Notes: generated by a model from the sequence alone, not told the origin. A stretch of DNA of 37,688 nucleotides from Chitinophagaceae bacterium (GCA_017882265.1 JADGPW010000093.1:1-37688); one strand, 5' to 3'. Positions 1 through 9,102 are shown, counted from the stretch's first letter. Program-made: numbers and translations.

Positions 1-2
1 AT

Positions 3-206
3 GCGGATCTTTATACCGCGACATTATATGTGCTGACCAGCCTGGCGCCTTATTTGAAAAAAGATGATATTATTTTCTTCGATGAGTTCGCCGTCCCCAG
101 GCATGAGTTCAGGGCCTTTCTCGATTTCACCCAATCTTACTATTTTAACCTGGAACTGATCGCCGCCGCCAGTAATTATTATTTTACGGCATTTAAAGTA
201 ATATGA
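3..206 (+). CDS. C-terminal end of a class I SAM-dependent methyltransferase (TylF/macrocin O-methyltransferase-like), partial
   Basis: The reading frame is open from the window edge to a TGA at 204-206 and gives about 67 residues. It begins ADLYTATLYVLTSLAPYLKK, continues with DDIIFFDEF and HEFRAF, and ends in YYFTAFKVI. This matches the last third of TylF/Methyltransf_24-type methyltransferases, where an acidic DADLY strand precedes a helix and a GDIIxFDEF strand. The SAM-binding half lies outside the window, so neither the substrate nor the start can be stated. A long intergenic stretch follows, so it is probably the last gene of its transcript. The family assignment is from motif memory only. 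Confidence 0.6.
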   Translation, partial: ADLYTATLYVLTSLAPYLKKDDIIFFDEFAVPRHEFRAFLDFTQSYYFNLELIAAASNYYFTAFKVI

Positions 207-335
207 CTGCCTGAGAATAAAGTATGGATTAGAAGAGTATGATCTTAGGGTTATCCAGAGGTATTTTTAAGGTTTTGTTAAGTAAAAAAGCTAATGATAA
301 CCTTACTATAAACTGATACCTTAACAAAAATAATG

Positions 336-343
336 TATATTTG
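336..343 (+). promoter_or_regulatory. Putative Bacteroidota -7 box (TATATTTG) upstream of the small hypothetical gene
   Basis: TATATTTG fits the Bacteroidota primary-sigma -7 consensus TAnnTTTG exactly and lies 55 bp before the ATG at 399. No clear TTTG -33 box is visible 18-21 bp upstream, so the call rests on the -7 match in AT-rich DNA. Confidence 0.35.
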
Positions 344-398
344 ATATAACTATTATTCTTTTTTTAAGTAATGGGATAAAAAAGTAAACAAGATTTTT

Positions 399-725
399 AT
401 GGCAATAAGTGAAAATTTTCTTTTTAAAAAACTATCCGGTCATGTGGGAAAACAGATCGTATTTAAACAATACGGTGATAAAACAGTGGTCAGTAAATAC
501 CCGGATATGAGTAAGCGAAAACTCAGTCCCAAACAACTTCGGGTTAATGAAATAATGGAAGAAGCCAATGATGATGCTAAAAGGATACTGGCCGATGAGG
601 AGTTGAGGAATGCAGCACAGGTGCGACTAAACGTTACCCGTAATAGATTATATACTGCGTTGATAAAGGAATATTTCAAGAACGTGCGGTCAGCGCAGGA
701 AAATGATGGCATTATTGATGGATAA
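399..725 (+). CDS. Small hypothetical protein, 108 aa
   Basis: I do not recognise a named family. The product is basic in its first half (Lys-rich around KYPDMSKRKLSPKQ) and helix-rich in the second half, where a charged helix (EIMEEANDDAKRILADEEL) could form a coiled coil. There is no signal peptide or membrane segment, so it should be cytoplasmic. An ATG start, codon use like the neighbours, and a TAnnTTTG box upstream argue for a real gene. The opposite-strand frame over the same interval is Ser/Leu-rich and looks like a shadow. It stands alone between the methyltransferase end and the convergent gldJ. Confidence 0.6.
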   Translation: MAISENFLFKKLSGHVGKQIVFKQYGDKTVVSKYPDMSKRKLSPKQLRVNEIMEEANDDAKRILADEELRNAAQVRLNVTRNRLYTALIKEYFKNVRSAQENDGIIDG

Positions 726-830
726 GGTTTATAAAGAGATCATGCCTTCAATGAGCTTACAATTATGAAGGATATAAACAAAATAAAACACCCTTCAGGA
801 TATAATGTTTGAAAAAATTTATAGCCGGTG

Positions 831-863
831 AAAAAATAGAGGCAGTCCTTTTGGGACAGCCTC
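831..863 (-). terminator. Intrinsic terminator after gldJ
   Basis: Read on the minus strand, GAGGC and GTCC pair with GGAC and GCCTC across one mismatch and a 5-nt loop (839-863). A run of mostly T follows (831-838). It starts 28 bp after the gldJ stop codon. Confidence 0.7.
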
Positions 864-890
864 TTCAAAATCATTAATATGATCGGTTAA

Positions 891-2471
891 TTATTTTTTA
901 CGACTGTTTTGCCTGCGGGTTTTGAATTGTTCCCCTGTTTTATGTCCATTGCCTTCAGGGCTACCCATACGGTCCATTGCACAACGGAAACCCAGTGTAC
1001 TTAAAGCCTGGTCTTCTTCCAGGAACCTGCGGCTGCCGGGGGTAAGCCAGTAAGCACGATCATTCCATGACCCGCCTTTATATACCCTTGATTTATCACT
1101 GACAAGTGTAGTGGCACCATAACCATATGAAGCCTGGGATAAAGAGTCACCATCCAGGAAGTTGATCACATTACCACGTTGATAGTTCCGGCGGTTCTTG
1201 CTTTCTTCATCAGTTACATCCGCTAATTTCACTTTGCCCATACTATCCAATTCCGCTTCGCCATTACTATTTTTATAGATTTTCTGGAATTTGTTACCAC
1301 GGTATGGATTTGGCAAATCATCATAATCAAGGGATGATAAAGGACGGAACACATCAGCTACCCACTCACTCACATTACCAGCCATATTATAGATACCAAA
1401 GCCATTGGGATAAAAGGATTTGACGGGAGAAGTATAAAAGGCACGGTCATTCAATCCACCGGCCACACCGGCATTATCACCCGAACCCCTTTTAAAGTTG
1501 GCGAGGAAAACACCCTGCCAGGATCCATGACGTGTATCCCGTAATCCGTTTACATTTTGTGACCAGGGGTATACCTGTTTATTGGACACCAGCTCTTCAC
1601 CACGTTTTCCTTCTTTCCCACTCGGCCGGGGGTTTTGATTGATCAAACCATATGCGGCATATTCCCATTCTGCTTCAGAAGGAAGGCGATAGTCAGGCAG
1701 TAATATTCCATCTTCCATGCTAACTATTGTCCGGGGCTGACCATTTTCACCCTTTAAAGGACTCTTTTTTGAAGTAGCGCCTTTCCCGGGAGGTGCGGTA
1801 TATAATCCTAACAGGTAAGATTGCGTGGTGAAATTATTTTCACCTTGCTGAGCACCTGGTTTTAAATTTTGTTTATTGACGAAACCTTTTTGCACCAGGG
1901 TTCCTTCATTCACCCGGTCACTTCTCCAGAGGCAGAAATCGTAAGCCTGTCTCCAGCTTACCCCAACAACAGGATAATCATTAAAGCCCGGATGACGGAA
2001 ATAGTATTCAACCAGGGGTTCATTATAACTTAATTCACTCCTCCAGACCAATGTATCGGGAAGTGCATTATTAAGAATTTTTAAATTAGCGGGATCGGTA
2101 GGATCAAACACTCTCGTCAGCCAATGCAGGTATTCACGATAATGAACGTTGGCAACTTCTGTGCGATCAATGTAAAATGAGGGAACAGATACCCGGCGGG
2201 GGATATTATTCCAGTCGCCCATTACATCCTCTTCGGTTTGCCCCATGGTAAATGTACCACCCTGCACAAATACAAGACCCGGACCCGTGGCTTGTTCCTT
2301 GCTTTTGGATACCTGGTAACCACCCATGTTCTTATCGTTGTAGTTCCAGCCTGTAACGTCTGATTTATCCATCTTCTTTTTACCAAAAAGACCTTTTCCT
2401 TTGCAGGATGCTAACAGCACTACACAGGACACCAGGATAGCTAAGTTTTTCACGTTCATTGTTTTTTGCAT
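891..2471 (-). CDS. gldJ: Gliding motility / type IX secretion lipoprotein GldJ
   Basis: The 526-residue product has a lipoprotein signal with lipobox LLASC, placing the acylated Cys at residue 23. A formylglycine-generating-enzyme-like (SUMF1) fold follows, seen in GPGLVFVQGGTFTMG, YRLPSEAEWEYAA, NMAGNVSEWVAD and the C-terminal YKGGSWNDRAYWL. The family's role is structural: GldJ stabilises GldK and the periplasmic ring that supports T9SS and gliding. GldK/PorK has the same fold, but the N-terminal pattern and the position beside porU and porV match the gldJ-porU-porV neighbourhood of Flavobacterium. It is divergent from porU with a 165-bp gap. The second Met (residue 5) is an alternative start. 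Confidence 0.88.
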   Translation of the reverse strand: MQKTMNVKNLAILVSCVVLLASCKGKGLFGKKKMDKSDVTGWNYNDKNMGGYQVSKSKEQATGPGLVFVQGGTFTMGQTEEDVMGDWNNIPRRVSVPSFYIDRTEVANVHYREYLHWLTRVFDPTDPANLKILNNALPDTLVWRSELSYNEPLVEYYFRHPGFNDYPVVGVSWRQAYDFCLWRSDRVNEGTLVQKGFVNKQNLKPGAQQGENNFTTQSYLLGLYTAPPGKGATSKKSPLKGENGQPRTIVSMEDGILLPDYRLPSEAEWEYAAYGLINQNPRPSGKEGKRGEELVSNKQVYPWSQNVNGLRDTRHGSWQGVFLANFKRGSGDNAGVAGGLNDRAFYTSPVKSFYPNGFGIYNMAGNVSEWVADVFRPLSSLDYDDLPNPYRGNKFQKIYKNSNGEAELDSMGKVKLADVTDEESKNRRNYQRGNVINFLDGDSLSQASYGYGATTLVSDKSRVYKGGSWNDRAYWLTPGSRRFLEEDQALSTLGFRCAMDRMGSPEGNGHKTGEQFKTRRQNSRKK

Positions 2472-2636
2472 AGACCTTTGAATTGGAATAAATTTAACGC
2501 CGGGAGGGGTAAAATATTGCCTTAAATCGCCGTTTTATCAGCCCGGATTGCGAATATATGCACTTTCCCTAAAAATGAATGAGCAGAAATACCTTTTTTT
2601 GGAACCATAAATCCCCATAAATCACCATTTTGCATT

Positions 2637-5600
2637 GTGATTAGCATAGGTCGTTTTCTTGGGTTGCTGGGGTGTTTTTTTGTCACTGAATTTCCCATAG
2701 CGGGGCAGCGCATTTATTCACCCCATTCAGTGCTTTCTGCGGGCAATTGGTATAAGATAAGCGTCAAAGATCCGGGTGTTTACAAAATTGACATCCCTTT
2801 TTTGAACAGCCTGGGAATTAATACCAATAATCTTTCTTCCAACTCTATCCGGATTTATGGAAATGGCGGACAAATGCTGGCCGAAGCAAATGCGGGTCCC
2901 TGGAAAGATGGACTCCAGGAAAATGCGATCCTGGTAGTGGATGGCGGAGACGGAATCATCAATGGCTCTGATTATATCCTGTTTTACGCGGCCGGGCCCG
3001 ATGAATGGATAAAGGATTCTGTCAACCAGCGATTTGTTCACCGGAAAAATATCTATAGCGATAAGGCATATTATTTTTTATCGGTGGGGGGGATCGGAAA
3101 AAGAATATCATCGGCGGGTAATAACGGGGTGCCGAATGTAACGATCAGTAATTTTTCTGATCGTTACTTTCATGAATTGGATACCGTTAATTTCCTGGCC
3201 GGTAGCAAAGAATGGTACGGTGAAGATTTTATTAACGCTCCGGGAAAAACGCTGACAAGGAACTTTACGGTGAATGTTCCTAATATCCGCACTACGGACG
3301 GGCTATTCATACAAACAAATTGTATTGCCCGTTCCGTGGGCACCACCAGTCGTTTTGATGTCAGGATCAATAACCAGCCTGCTGGTCAGCTCACGATCAA
3401 CGCCATTAGCGGAGGCCAATATGACCTATTTGCTCAACAGGCAACGGCTTTGTTCCCTGCCAGCGTGGTACAAAATCCGGTTGACATCAGTTACAGTTAT
3501 ACCCCGGGCAGCTTTAATTCACAAGGTTGGCTTAATTGGTTCGAATTATTTTTTCGTCGGAACCTTTCGCTCAATGGATCAGATCAATTGCTTTTTCGTG
3601 ACTGGTTAAGTGTTGGCAATAATATCGGGCAATTTATTGTATCTAATGCTTCGGCCAACACACAGGTTTGGGAAATCACGGATCCGCTTAACCCCATAAT
3701 CCTGCCCGGCAATTTCTCCAATAATGAATTCCGGTTCATTAATAATTGTTCCCGGCTGCGGGAATATATAGCATTCAATCCTTCCGGATTTTTAGTACCC
3801 AACGCTGAAGGAAAAATTACTAACCAGGATCTTCATAATACTACCCCTGCAGATCTATTGATCGTCGCGCATCCGGTTTTATTAGCGCAGGCTCAGCGAT
3901 TGGCACAATTGCACCAGCAACAAAATGGGTTGAGAACCCTGGTGGTTACTACCGACCAGGTGTATAATGAATTTGGAAGCGGTTCCCCGGACCCTGCTTC
4001 CATCCGTGATTTTGTGAAAATGTATTACGATAAATACGGGACCGATCCAGCCAACAAACCAAAATACCTGCTCTTATTCGGAGATGCTTCTTTTGATTAC
4101 AAGGACCGGGTGAATAATAATACCAATCTGGTTCCTGCTTACGAAAATAATTTTTCACTGGACCCATTATCCAGTTATACCTCGGATGATTTTTATGGAT
4201 TCCTGGACGATAATGAAGATATTAACTCAGGCGCGGTAACCAACTTACTGGATATTGGTATCGGAAGAATTCCTGCCAAAAACAATGAAGAGGCTAAAAA
4301 TTTTGTTGATAAAGTTCTGGCCTATCTTGATCCGGTGAGTTTAGGTCCCTGGCGGAATAATCTCTGTTTTATCGCGGATGATGAAGACGCGAACCTGCAC
4401 CTGCAGGATGCGGAAATTATTACGGCTACTGCAGGCAGTATCGCGCCGGTATTTAACCAGCAAAAGATCTACCTCGATGCCTATCAACAGGAGAGTGGTG
4501 CGGGCGGAAGCAGCTACCCGCAAGCCAACCAGGCTATCAACAACCAGATATACAATGGAACACTTATCTGTAACTATAATGGTCACGGGGGTTCGGGCCG
4601 GTTGGCAGAAGAAACCATCCTGGACCAGGGAATAATAAACACCTGGAATAATCCTGCCCGATTGCCATTATTTATTACCGCCACCTGCGATTTTGCTCCC
4701 TATGATAACCCCGGAATAAATTCGATCGGGGAAAATATCCTGGTACGTCCAAAAACCGGGGGTATAGCATTGATGACAACGACAAGGGTTGTATTTGCTT
4801 TCAGCAATCGTATCATGAATAATAATTACCTGCAGTTTGCATTACAACCGAATGCGAATGGAGTATACAGGACCCTGGGTGATGCGGTAAAAGATGCAAA
4901 GAACTATACTTATCAGACTTCGGGTGATGTGACCAATAACAGGAAATTCACGTTGCTTGGCGATCCGGCCCTGACACTTTCATTTCCAACACTCCGGGTA
5001 AGGGCTACTAAAGTGAATGGTATACCTGTTGCCCAGGCAGATACACTTCATTCCACAGATAAAATCATAATGGATGGAGAAGTGACAGACCTGCAGGGAA
5101 ATGTATTGACAAATTTTAACGGAAATGTTTATCCAACCGTTTTTGACAAACCGCAAACGGTGTATACACTGGCCAATGATCCGACCAGCCAGCCAGCCGC
5201 TTTCCAGGTACAGACCAATGCCTTGTTCAAAGGCAGGGCATCCGTGGTGAATGGAAAATTTTCTTTCACCTTCAAAATGCCGAAGGATATCAATTACCAG
5301 TATGGAAATGGAAAACTCAGCTTATATGCTGAGAATGGAAGTAAGGATGCCAATGGATTTTTTACCGGGTTTATCGTGGGGGGAACCGGCAATAATACAG
5401 GTGGTGATAATCAGGGTCCTCAAATAAAAGCATTCCTGAATGATGAAAAATTTGTCAATGGGGGTATCACGGATCAAAACCCGGTCTTACTTGTGAATTT
5501 GTCAGATTCTTCAGGAATAAATACGGTAGGTACGGGCATAGGCCATGATATTGTTGCCACGCTGGATAATGATAATCATAAATTTTTTATCCTGAATGAT

Positions 5601-6065
5601 TTTTATCGGGGCGACCTGAACAGTTACCAGCAGGGACAGGTACGTTTTCAGTTAACCGATCTCGAACCGGGACCCCATTCTATTAAAATAAAAGCATGGG
5701 ACGTGCTGAACAATTCCAATGAGGTGATATTGGACTTTACCGTGACAAAAGACGAAGAGCTTGCGTTAAGCCACGTTCTGAATTATCCAAACCCTTTTAC
5801 CACCCATACCAGTTTCTGGTTCGAACATAATAAGCCCGGTGAACCACTCCAGGTGGATCTGCAGATCATGACCATTACTGGACGTATCATAAAAACGATC
5901 AGCCGGACCCTTACTACGCCGGGTAATCGATCCGATGAAATTCAGTGGGATGGAAAAGATAATTATGGCGATAAAGCAGCCCGGGGAGTCTACCTCTACA
6001 AACTCCGGGTCATAGCACTGGACAAAAAGAAAAAAGAAGTGATCGGGAAAATGGTCATCCTTTAG
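2637..6065 (+). CDS. porU: Type IX secretion C-terminal signal peptidase PorU
   Basis: The 1142-residue protein is a gingipain-type (C25) cysteine protease that removes the C-terminal sorting domain of T9SS cargo and links it to lipopolysaccharide at the cell surface. The catalytic pair is visible: His650 in NYNGHGG and Cys684 in TATCDF. SDDFYGFLDDNED and IGRIPAKN are also typical of the family. The C-terminus (NYPNPF, then GVYLYKLRV to KMVIL) is itself a sorting-domain-like fold, as expected for PorU. The frame has no ATG near the N-terminus; GTG at 2637 gives a hydrophobic signal peptide ending near PIAGQ. Divergent gldJ and downstream porV support the identity. Confidence 0.92.
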   Translation: MISIGRFLGLLGCFFVTEFPIAGQRIYSPHSVLSAGNWYKISVKDPGVYKIDIPFLNSLGINTNNLSSNSIRIYGNGGQMLAEANAGPWKDGLQENAILVVDGGDGIINGSDYILFYAAGPDEWIKDSVNQRFVHRKNIYSDKAYYFLSVGGIGKRISSAGNNGVPNVTISNFSDRYFHELDTVNFLAGSKEWYGEDFINAPGKTLTRNFTVNVPNIRTTDGLFIQTNCIARSVGTTSRFDVRINNQPAGQLTINAISGGQYDLFAQQATALFPASVVQNPVDISYSYTPGSFNSQGWLNWFELFFRRNLSLNGSDQLLFRDWLSVGNNIGQFIVSNASANTQVWEITDPLNPIILPGNFSNNEFRFINNCSRLREYIAFNPSGFLVPNAEGKITNQDLHNTTPADLLIVAHPVLLAQAQRLAQLHQQQNGLRTLVVTTDQVYNEFGSGSPDPASIRDFVKMYYDKYGTDPANKPKYLLLFGDASFDYKDRVNNNTNLVPAYENNFSLDPLSSYTSDDFYGFLDDNEDINSGAVTNLLDIGIGRIPAKNNEEAKNFVDKVLAYLDPVSLGPWRNNLCFIADDEDANLHLQDAEIITATAGSIAPVFNQQKIYLDAYQQESGAGGSSYPQANQAINNQIYNGTLICNYNGHGGSGRLAEETILDQGIINTWNNPARLPLFITATCDFAPYDNPGINSIGENILVRPKTGGIALMTTTRVVFAFSNRIMNNNYLQFALQPNANGVYRTLGDAVKDAKNYTYQTSGDVTNNRKFTLLGDPALTLSFPTLRVRATKVNGIPVAQADTLHSTDKIIMDGEVTDLQGNVLTNFNGNVYPTVFDKPQTVYTLANDPTSQPAAFQVQTNALFKGRASVVNGKFSFTFKMPKDINYQYGNGKLSLYAENGSKDANGFFTGFIVGGTGNNTGGDNQGPQIKAFLNDEKFVNGGITDQNPVLLVNLSDSSGINTVGTGIGHDIVATLDNDNHKFFILNDFYRGDLNSYQQGQVRFQLTDLEPGPHSIKIKAWDVLNNSNEVILDFTVTKDEELALSHVLNYPNPFTTHTSFWFEHNKPGEPLQVDLQIMTITGRIIKTISRTLTTPGNRSDEIQWDGKDNYGDKAARGVYLYKLRVIALDKKKKEVIGKMVIL

Positions 6066-6129
6066 TTTTTTACAAACTAAGGATATCTGCTAATGGTTTG
6101 ATCTGGATATAATGAAATGAAAGGAGTGG

Positions 6130-6681
6130 ATGTGCTGGAAATACTTGGTGCCGGGGCGGCAAATTGTTCCATTAGGCTTTGACCATATTCTGTTTATTCT
6201 TTGCGTCTTTTTCCTGAATAACAATATCAGGCAGATCATTCTACAGGCTTCTATGTTTACCCTGGCACATTCCATTACATTAGGCCTTTCCGTTTATGGG
6301 GTGATTAAACCTACAACGGCAATAGTTGAACCGATCATTGCATTATCCATTCTCCTGCTGGCTTTGGAGAATATTTATTCAGCTAAAGTAAAACCCTGGC
6401 GCATGATGATGGTTTATTTATTTGGGCTTGTTCATGGGATGGGTTTTGCAGGCGCCCTGGCCCAGTTGGGAATGCCAAAATATGCTTTTACGGAAGCCCT
6501 GGTAAGTTTTAATCTTGGGGTGGAATTTGGCCAGTTGAGTATCATCCTTTTTATGTATTTCCTGGTCGCAAAGGGATTTTCGGGAAAAATATGGTACCGC
6601 AGAAGGATCGTGATACCAGCGTCTATGCTGATTGCATGCATAGCTACTTACTGGACGATACAAAGAACATTTTTTATTTAG
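6130..6681 (+). CDS. HupE/UreJ-family membrane protein
   Basis: The 183-residue protein has about five or six hydrophobic segments and the family motifs: PLGFDHILFIL near the N-terminus, LAHSITLGLS, LVHGMGFAGAL and FNLGVEFGQL. The conserved His and Asp residues in these motifs are thought to bind metal; family members are nickel/cobalt permease-like or accessory proteins for hydrogenase and urease, and this short Bacteroidota subtype has no assigned substrate. A TGA lies just upstream in frame (6118-6120), so ATG 6130 is the first possible start. It sits between porU and porV with no hydrogenase or urease genes in sight. Confidence 0.82.
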   Translation: MCWKYLVPGRQIVPLGFDHILFILCVFFLNNNIRQIILQASMFTLAHSITLGLSVYGVIKPTTAIVEPIIALSILLLALENIYSAKVKPWRMMMVYLFGLVHGMGFAGALAQLGMPKYAFTEALVSFNLGVEFGQLSIILFMYFLVAKGFSGKIWYRRRIVIPASMLIACIATYWTIQRTFFI

Positions 6682-7038
6682 TTTCCAGAATGGCAAACCG
6701 ACAACTGATCATTTTAAAAAATGCTGAAACTGGCAAAAAGGATGTCAAAAGAGGAGACTATTTGATATTCCTTATCCCGGTCTGTAAAAAAGCTCAAAAT
6801 CTTCAAAAATGCCTGAAAGAATGTACTTTATAACGGAAAAGGGGCCAGGTACTCTGGGAAAAAAACAGGGATGCCAATAGTTATAAAAACCTTAATTTTT
6901 TTACAATAAATAAGAATTATGACCGTTATTTGCAAAACCAGATGGAAATGCAATTTAGAGCTATGTGAAATTCTAAGGTCCTGAAAAACTTAGAAATACC
7001 TTTTTTTTTTAAGTTTCTAGTAAAATTCAATATTTTAG
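6682..7038. other. Intergenic region before porV
   Basis: I see no convincing gene here. A short plus-strand frame (6591-6833) overlaps the end of the HupE-like gene in another frame and has no family features. The remainder is AT-rich, with an 11-T run near 7002-7012 flanked by the imperfect inverted pair CTTAGAAA and TTTCTAG, which might act as a weak terminator. The porV promoter follows. Confidence 0.5.
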
Positions 7039-7068
7039 TTTGCCAATTTATCAAAAACTCTATATTTA
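7039..7068 (+). promoter_or_regulatory. Putative porV promoter (TTTG, 18 bp, TATATTTA)
   Basis: TTTG at 7039-7042 and TATATTTA at 7061-7068 are separated by 18 bp, close to the Bacteroidota -33/-7 arrangement; only the last base of TAnnTTTG differs. Transcription would begin about 15 bp before the ATG at 7091. Confidence 0.45.
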
Positions 7069-7090
7069 CACCATTATTAAAAACTTTCTA

Positions 7091-8266
7091 ATGAGACCAA
7101 CTGCTTTAAAACTAACTGCCGGAATCCTGTTCTTTTGTGGTTTAACATCTGCTGTAAAAGCTCAGGTCGACCCCATTAACGTTGTTACAACTGCTGTTCC
7201 TTTCTTACGTATTTCACCCGATGCCCGTTCAGGCGGTATGGGAGATATTGGCATAGCCACTTCTCCGGATGCCAGTTCAGGATTGTGGAATGTAGGAAAA
7301 GTAGCATTCAACAAAGAAAATGGTGGTATCGTAGCTACCTATACTCCCTGGTTGAAGGACCTGGTAAATGATGTGTACCTGGCATCGCTTAGCGGGTATT
7401 ATAAATTTGCAGACAACCAGGCCATCACTGCATCAGTACGCTATTTTAGTCTTGGTAATATACAATTCACTGATAATCTCGGAAATGATTTCGGTAGTTT
7501 CCGTCCCCGTGAATTTGGTATTGATATCGGTTATTCCCGCGCTTTGAATAAAAAGAGTGGTGTTGGTATTGCTCTAAAATTCATTAACTCTAACCTGGCA
7601 GGTGGAACTACTGTAGGAAGCACTACTTATAAATCAGGAAGTGCTGTTGCTGCTGACCTTGGTTATTATCATGATGGAAAGAAAGCTTCCGGCAATGGCT
7701 GGGCCTGGGGTGTAGTATTATCAAACCTCGGTTCCAAGATTTCTTATACAAATAATGCCGATTCTAAGGATTTCATTCCTGCTAATCTTGGCCTTGGCGC
7801 AAACTATACAAGAAAATTTAATGCAGCTAACCAGATATCCTTTGGCGTAGAATTTAATAAATTACTGGTTCCAACCCCTCCTGCTGATCCTGCTACTCCG
7901 GCTCAATTGACCGCCTATCGCAGTAAAAGCGTTATCGGAAGTTGGTTCAGTTCATTAGGTGATGCGCCCGGTGGCTTTGGTGAAGAATTAAAAGAAGTAC
8001 AATTATCTTTAGGAGCTGAATACTGGTACATGAACCAGTTTGCACTACGTGCCGGTTACTTTTTTGAGAACAAGACCAAAGGAAACCGTCGCTATTTCAC
8101 AGCAGGTTTAGGTCTCCATTACAACATTTTTGGATTTAATTTCTCTTACCTGCTTCCCACAGGAAGTGGTGTAAGCCGCAATCCTTTGTCAAACACACTG
8201 CGTTTTTCTGTATTGTTTGATTTGGGTGATGGTAGCAGAGATAAAACTAAAATTAAATCTAAATAA
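7091..8266 (+). CDS. porV: Type IX secretion outer-membrane protein PorV (LptO)
   Basis: The 391-residue product has a clean signal peptide (MRPTALKLTAGILFF through SAVKAQ) and a long beta-barrel of alternating aromatic/polar strands ending in RFSVLFDLGD. The N-terminal VPFLRISPDARSGGMGDIG, with TSPDASSGLWN just after, is characteristic of PorV, a FadL-like barrel that carries cargo from the SprA translocon to PorU in the attachment complex. ATG 7091 is preferred over the upstream TTG at 7040 because it places the signal peptide at the N-terminus and lies just downstream of a promoter-like pair. A strong terminator follows, so it is probably monocistronic or the end of the porU transcript. 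Confidence 0.92.
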   Translation: MRPTALKLTAGILFFCGLTSAVKAQVDPINVVTTAVPFLRISPDARSGGMGDIGIATSPDASSGLWNVGKVAFNKENGGIVATYTPWLKDLVNDVYLASLSGYYKFADNQAITASVRYFSLGNIQFTDNLGNDFGSFRPREFGIDIGYSRALNKKSGVGIALKFINSNLAGGTTVGSTTYKSGSAVAADLGYYHDGKKASGNGWAWGVVLSNLGSKISYTNNADSKDFIPANLGLGANYTRKFNAANQISFGVEFNKLLVPTPPADPATPAQLTAYRSKSVIGSWFSSLGDAPGGFGEELKEVQLSLGAEYWYMNQFALRAGYFFENKTKGNRRYFTAGLGLHYNIFGFNFSYLLPTGSGVSRNPLSNTLRFSVLFDLGDGSRDKTKIKSK

Positions 8267-8290
8267 GTTAAAATAAACTCTTCCTATAAC

Positions 8291-8318
8291 GTCCCGCCCC
8301 AAGGCGGGACTTTTTTTT
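8291..8318 (+). terminator. Intrinsic terminator after porV
   Basis: GTCCCGCC and GGCGGGAC form a perfect 8-bp GC-rich stem with a CCAA loop, followed by eight T. It lies 24 bp past the porV stop. Confidence 0.93.
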
Positions 8319-8324
8319 GTGAAG

Positions 8325-8420
8325 CCAGGAAGACCGAAAGTCCGAAAGAAGGAGTTTGATAGTTGTAATTTTTTTCAGCTTTCAAACTTTACTTCGGACT
8401 TCCTGACTTTCGGACTTCCC
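8325..8420. repeat. Quasi-palindromic word repeat, GAAGTCCGAAAG type
   Basis: The left arm (8325-8359) carries CCGAAAGTCCGAAAG and ends in AGTTTGA. The right arm (8380-8420) carries the reverse complement, with TTCGGACTTCCTGACTTTCG, and begins TTCAAACTTT. About 20 bp separate them. Each arm is itself a degenerate direct repeat of one short word. It lies between the porV terminator and ispF. Confidence 0.75.
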
Positions 8421-8457
8421 GACTTTATATAGATATTTGCTGAAATAAACAGGTACT

Positions 8458-8937
8458 ATGGCTTACCGGATCGGGTCAGGCGTTGATTTTCACAGGCTGG
8501 AGGAAGGCCGTGAACTTTGGATCGGTGGTATAAAGATCCCTTTTCTAAAAGGAGCAGTTGGTCATAGCGATGCGGATGTTTTATTACACGCCATTTGTGA
8601 TGCCCTCCTCGGGGCTATTTGCCTGGGAGATATTGGCGATCATTTTCCGGATAACGATCCGGCGTATAAGAATATTGATAGCAAGATCTTATTGCAGAAA
8701 ACCATTGATTTGATCGAAAAAGAAGGATACTCGATCGTAAATATTGACTGTACCCTCTGCCTGCAATCCCCAAAAATTAAACCCTATACCGGGCAAATGC
8801 AACAGGTTATTGCAAACATAACCCGTATCACTGTAAAGGATATTTCCATTAAAGCTACTACCACTGAAAACATGGGTTTTGTAGGTCGCGGGGAAGGACT
8901 GACTGCGTATGCGACAGTTCTGCTGGAAAAGAGATAA
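8458..8937 (+). CDS. ispF: 2-C-methyl-D-erythritol 2,4-cyclodiphosphate synthase
   Basis: IspF converts CDP-ME 2-phosphate to MEcPP in the non-mevalonate isoprenoid pathway and works as a cytoplasmic trimer. The 159-residue length is typical. The metal ligands are visible as Asp10 and His12 (SGVDFHRL) and His44 (GHSDADVLLHAICDALLGA); the C-terminal TTTENMGFVGRGEGL is the family signature that contacts the CDP moiety. The ATG start gives the usual N-terminus MAYRIGSG. No other isoprenoid genes are in the window. Confidence 0.96.
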   Translation: MAYRIGSGVDFHRLEEGRELWIGGIKIPFLKGAVGHSDADVLLHAICDALLGAICLGDIGDHFPDNDPAYKNIDSKILLQKTIDLIEKEGYSIVNIDCTLCLQSPKIKPYTGQMQQVIANITRITVKDISIKATTTENMGFVGRGEGLTAYATVLLEKR

Positions 8938-8938
8938 T

Positions 8939-9079
8939 AGAATAGTGAATGGTGAAAAGTGAATAGATAATAGTTCATTAAATTCGAATGAACTCTACAG
9001 CTTTTATAAAGTATCAAAGCTGTAAGGCTTCTTCTGCCTGGGGCACCATTTTCTATTCACTATTAACTTTTATCTATCA
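8939..9079. repeat. Composite inverted repeat with two internal perfect hairpins (TGAATAG type)
   Basis: The outer arms are TAGTGAATGGTGAAAAGTGA and the words after it (8942-8973), and a right arm with TTTTCTATTCAC and TATTAACTTTTATCTATC (9049-9079). Between them are two perfect hairpins: GTTCATT/AATGAAC (8973-8979 with 8987-8993) and ACAGCTTT/AAAGCTGT (8997-9004 with 9016-9023). It fills most of the ispF-dut gap. Confidence 0.75.
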
Positions 9080-9088
9080 TCTCTATCT

Positions 9089-9096
9089 TACCTTTG
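9089..9096 (+). promoter_or_regulatory. Putative -7 box (TACCTTTG) placed for a leaderless dut transcript
   Basis: TACCTTTG matches TAnnTTTG exactly and its last base is 6 bp before the A of the dut ATG at 9103. With the usual 5-7 bp to the start site, transcription would begin at or next to the start codon. No strong -33 box is visible because the position falls in the repeat arm. Confidence 0.5.
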
Positions 9097-9102
9097 CCCC
9101 CA

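Noticed and set aside
2522-2713. Minus-strand frame across the gldJ-porU gap
   Set aside because: It overlaps the porU N-terminus, has no conserved features, and sits in a divergent promoter region.
3274-4635. Several frames inside porU on both strands
   Set aside because: They are alternative-frame shadows of a clear 1142-residue gene with visible catalytic residues.
6057-6083. Hairpin at the porU stop codon as a terminator
   Set aside because: The stem TCCTTTAGTTT/AAACTAAGGA has a bulge and no T-run follows, so it is not a convincing intrinsic terminator.
6591-6833. 80-residue plus-strand frame after the HupE-like gene
   Set aside because: It overlaps the HupE-like gene in another frame, has no recognisable family pattern or promoter, and looks like chance.
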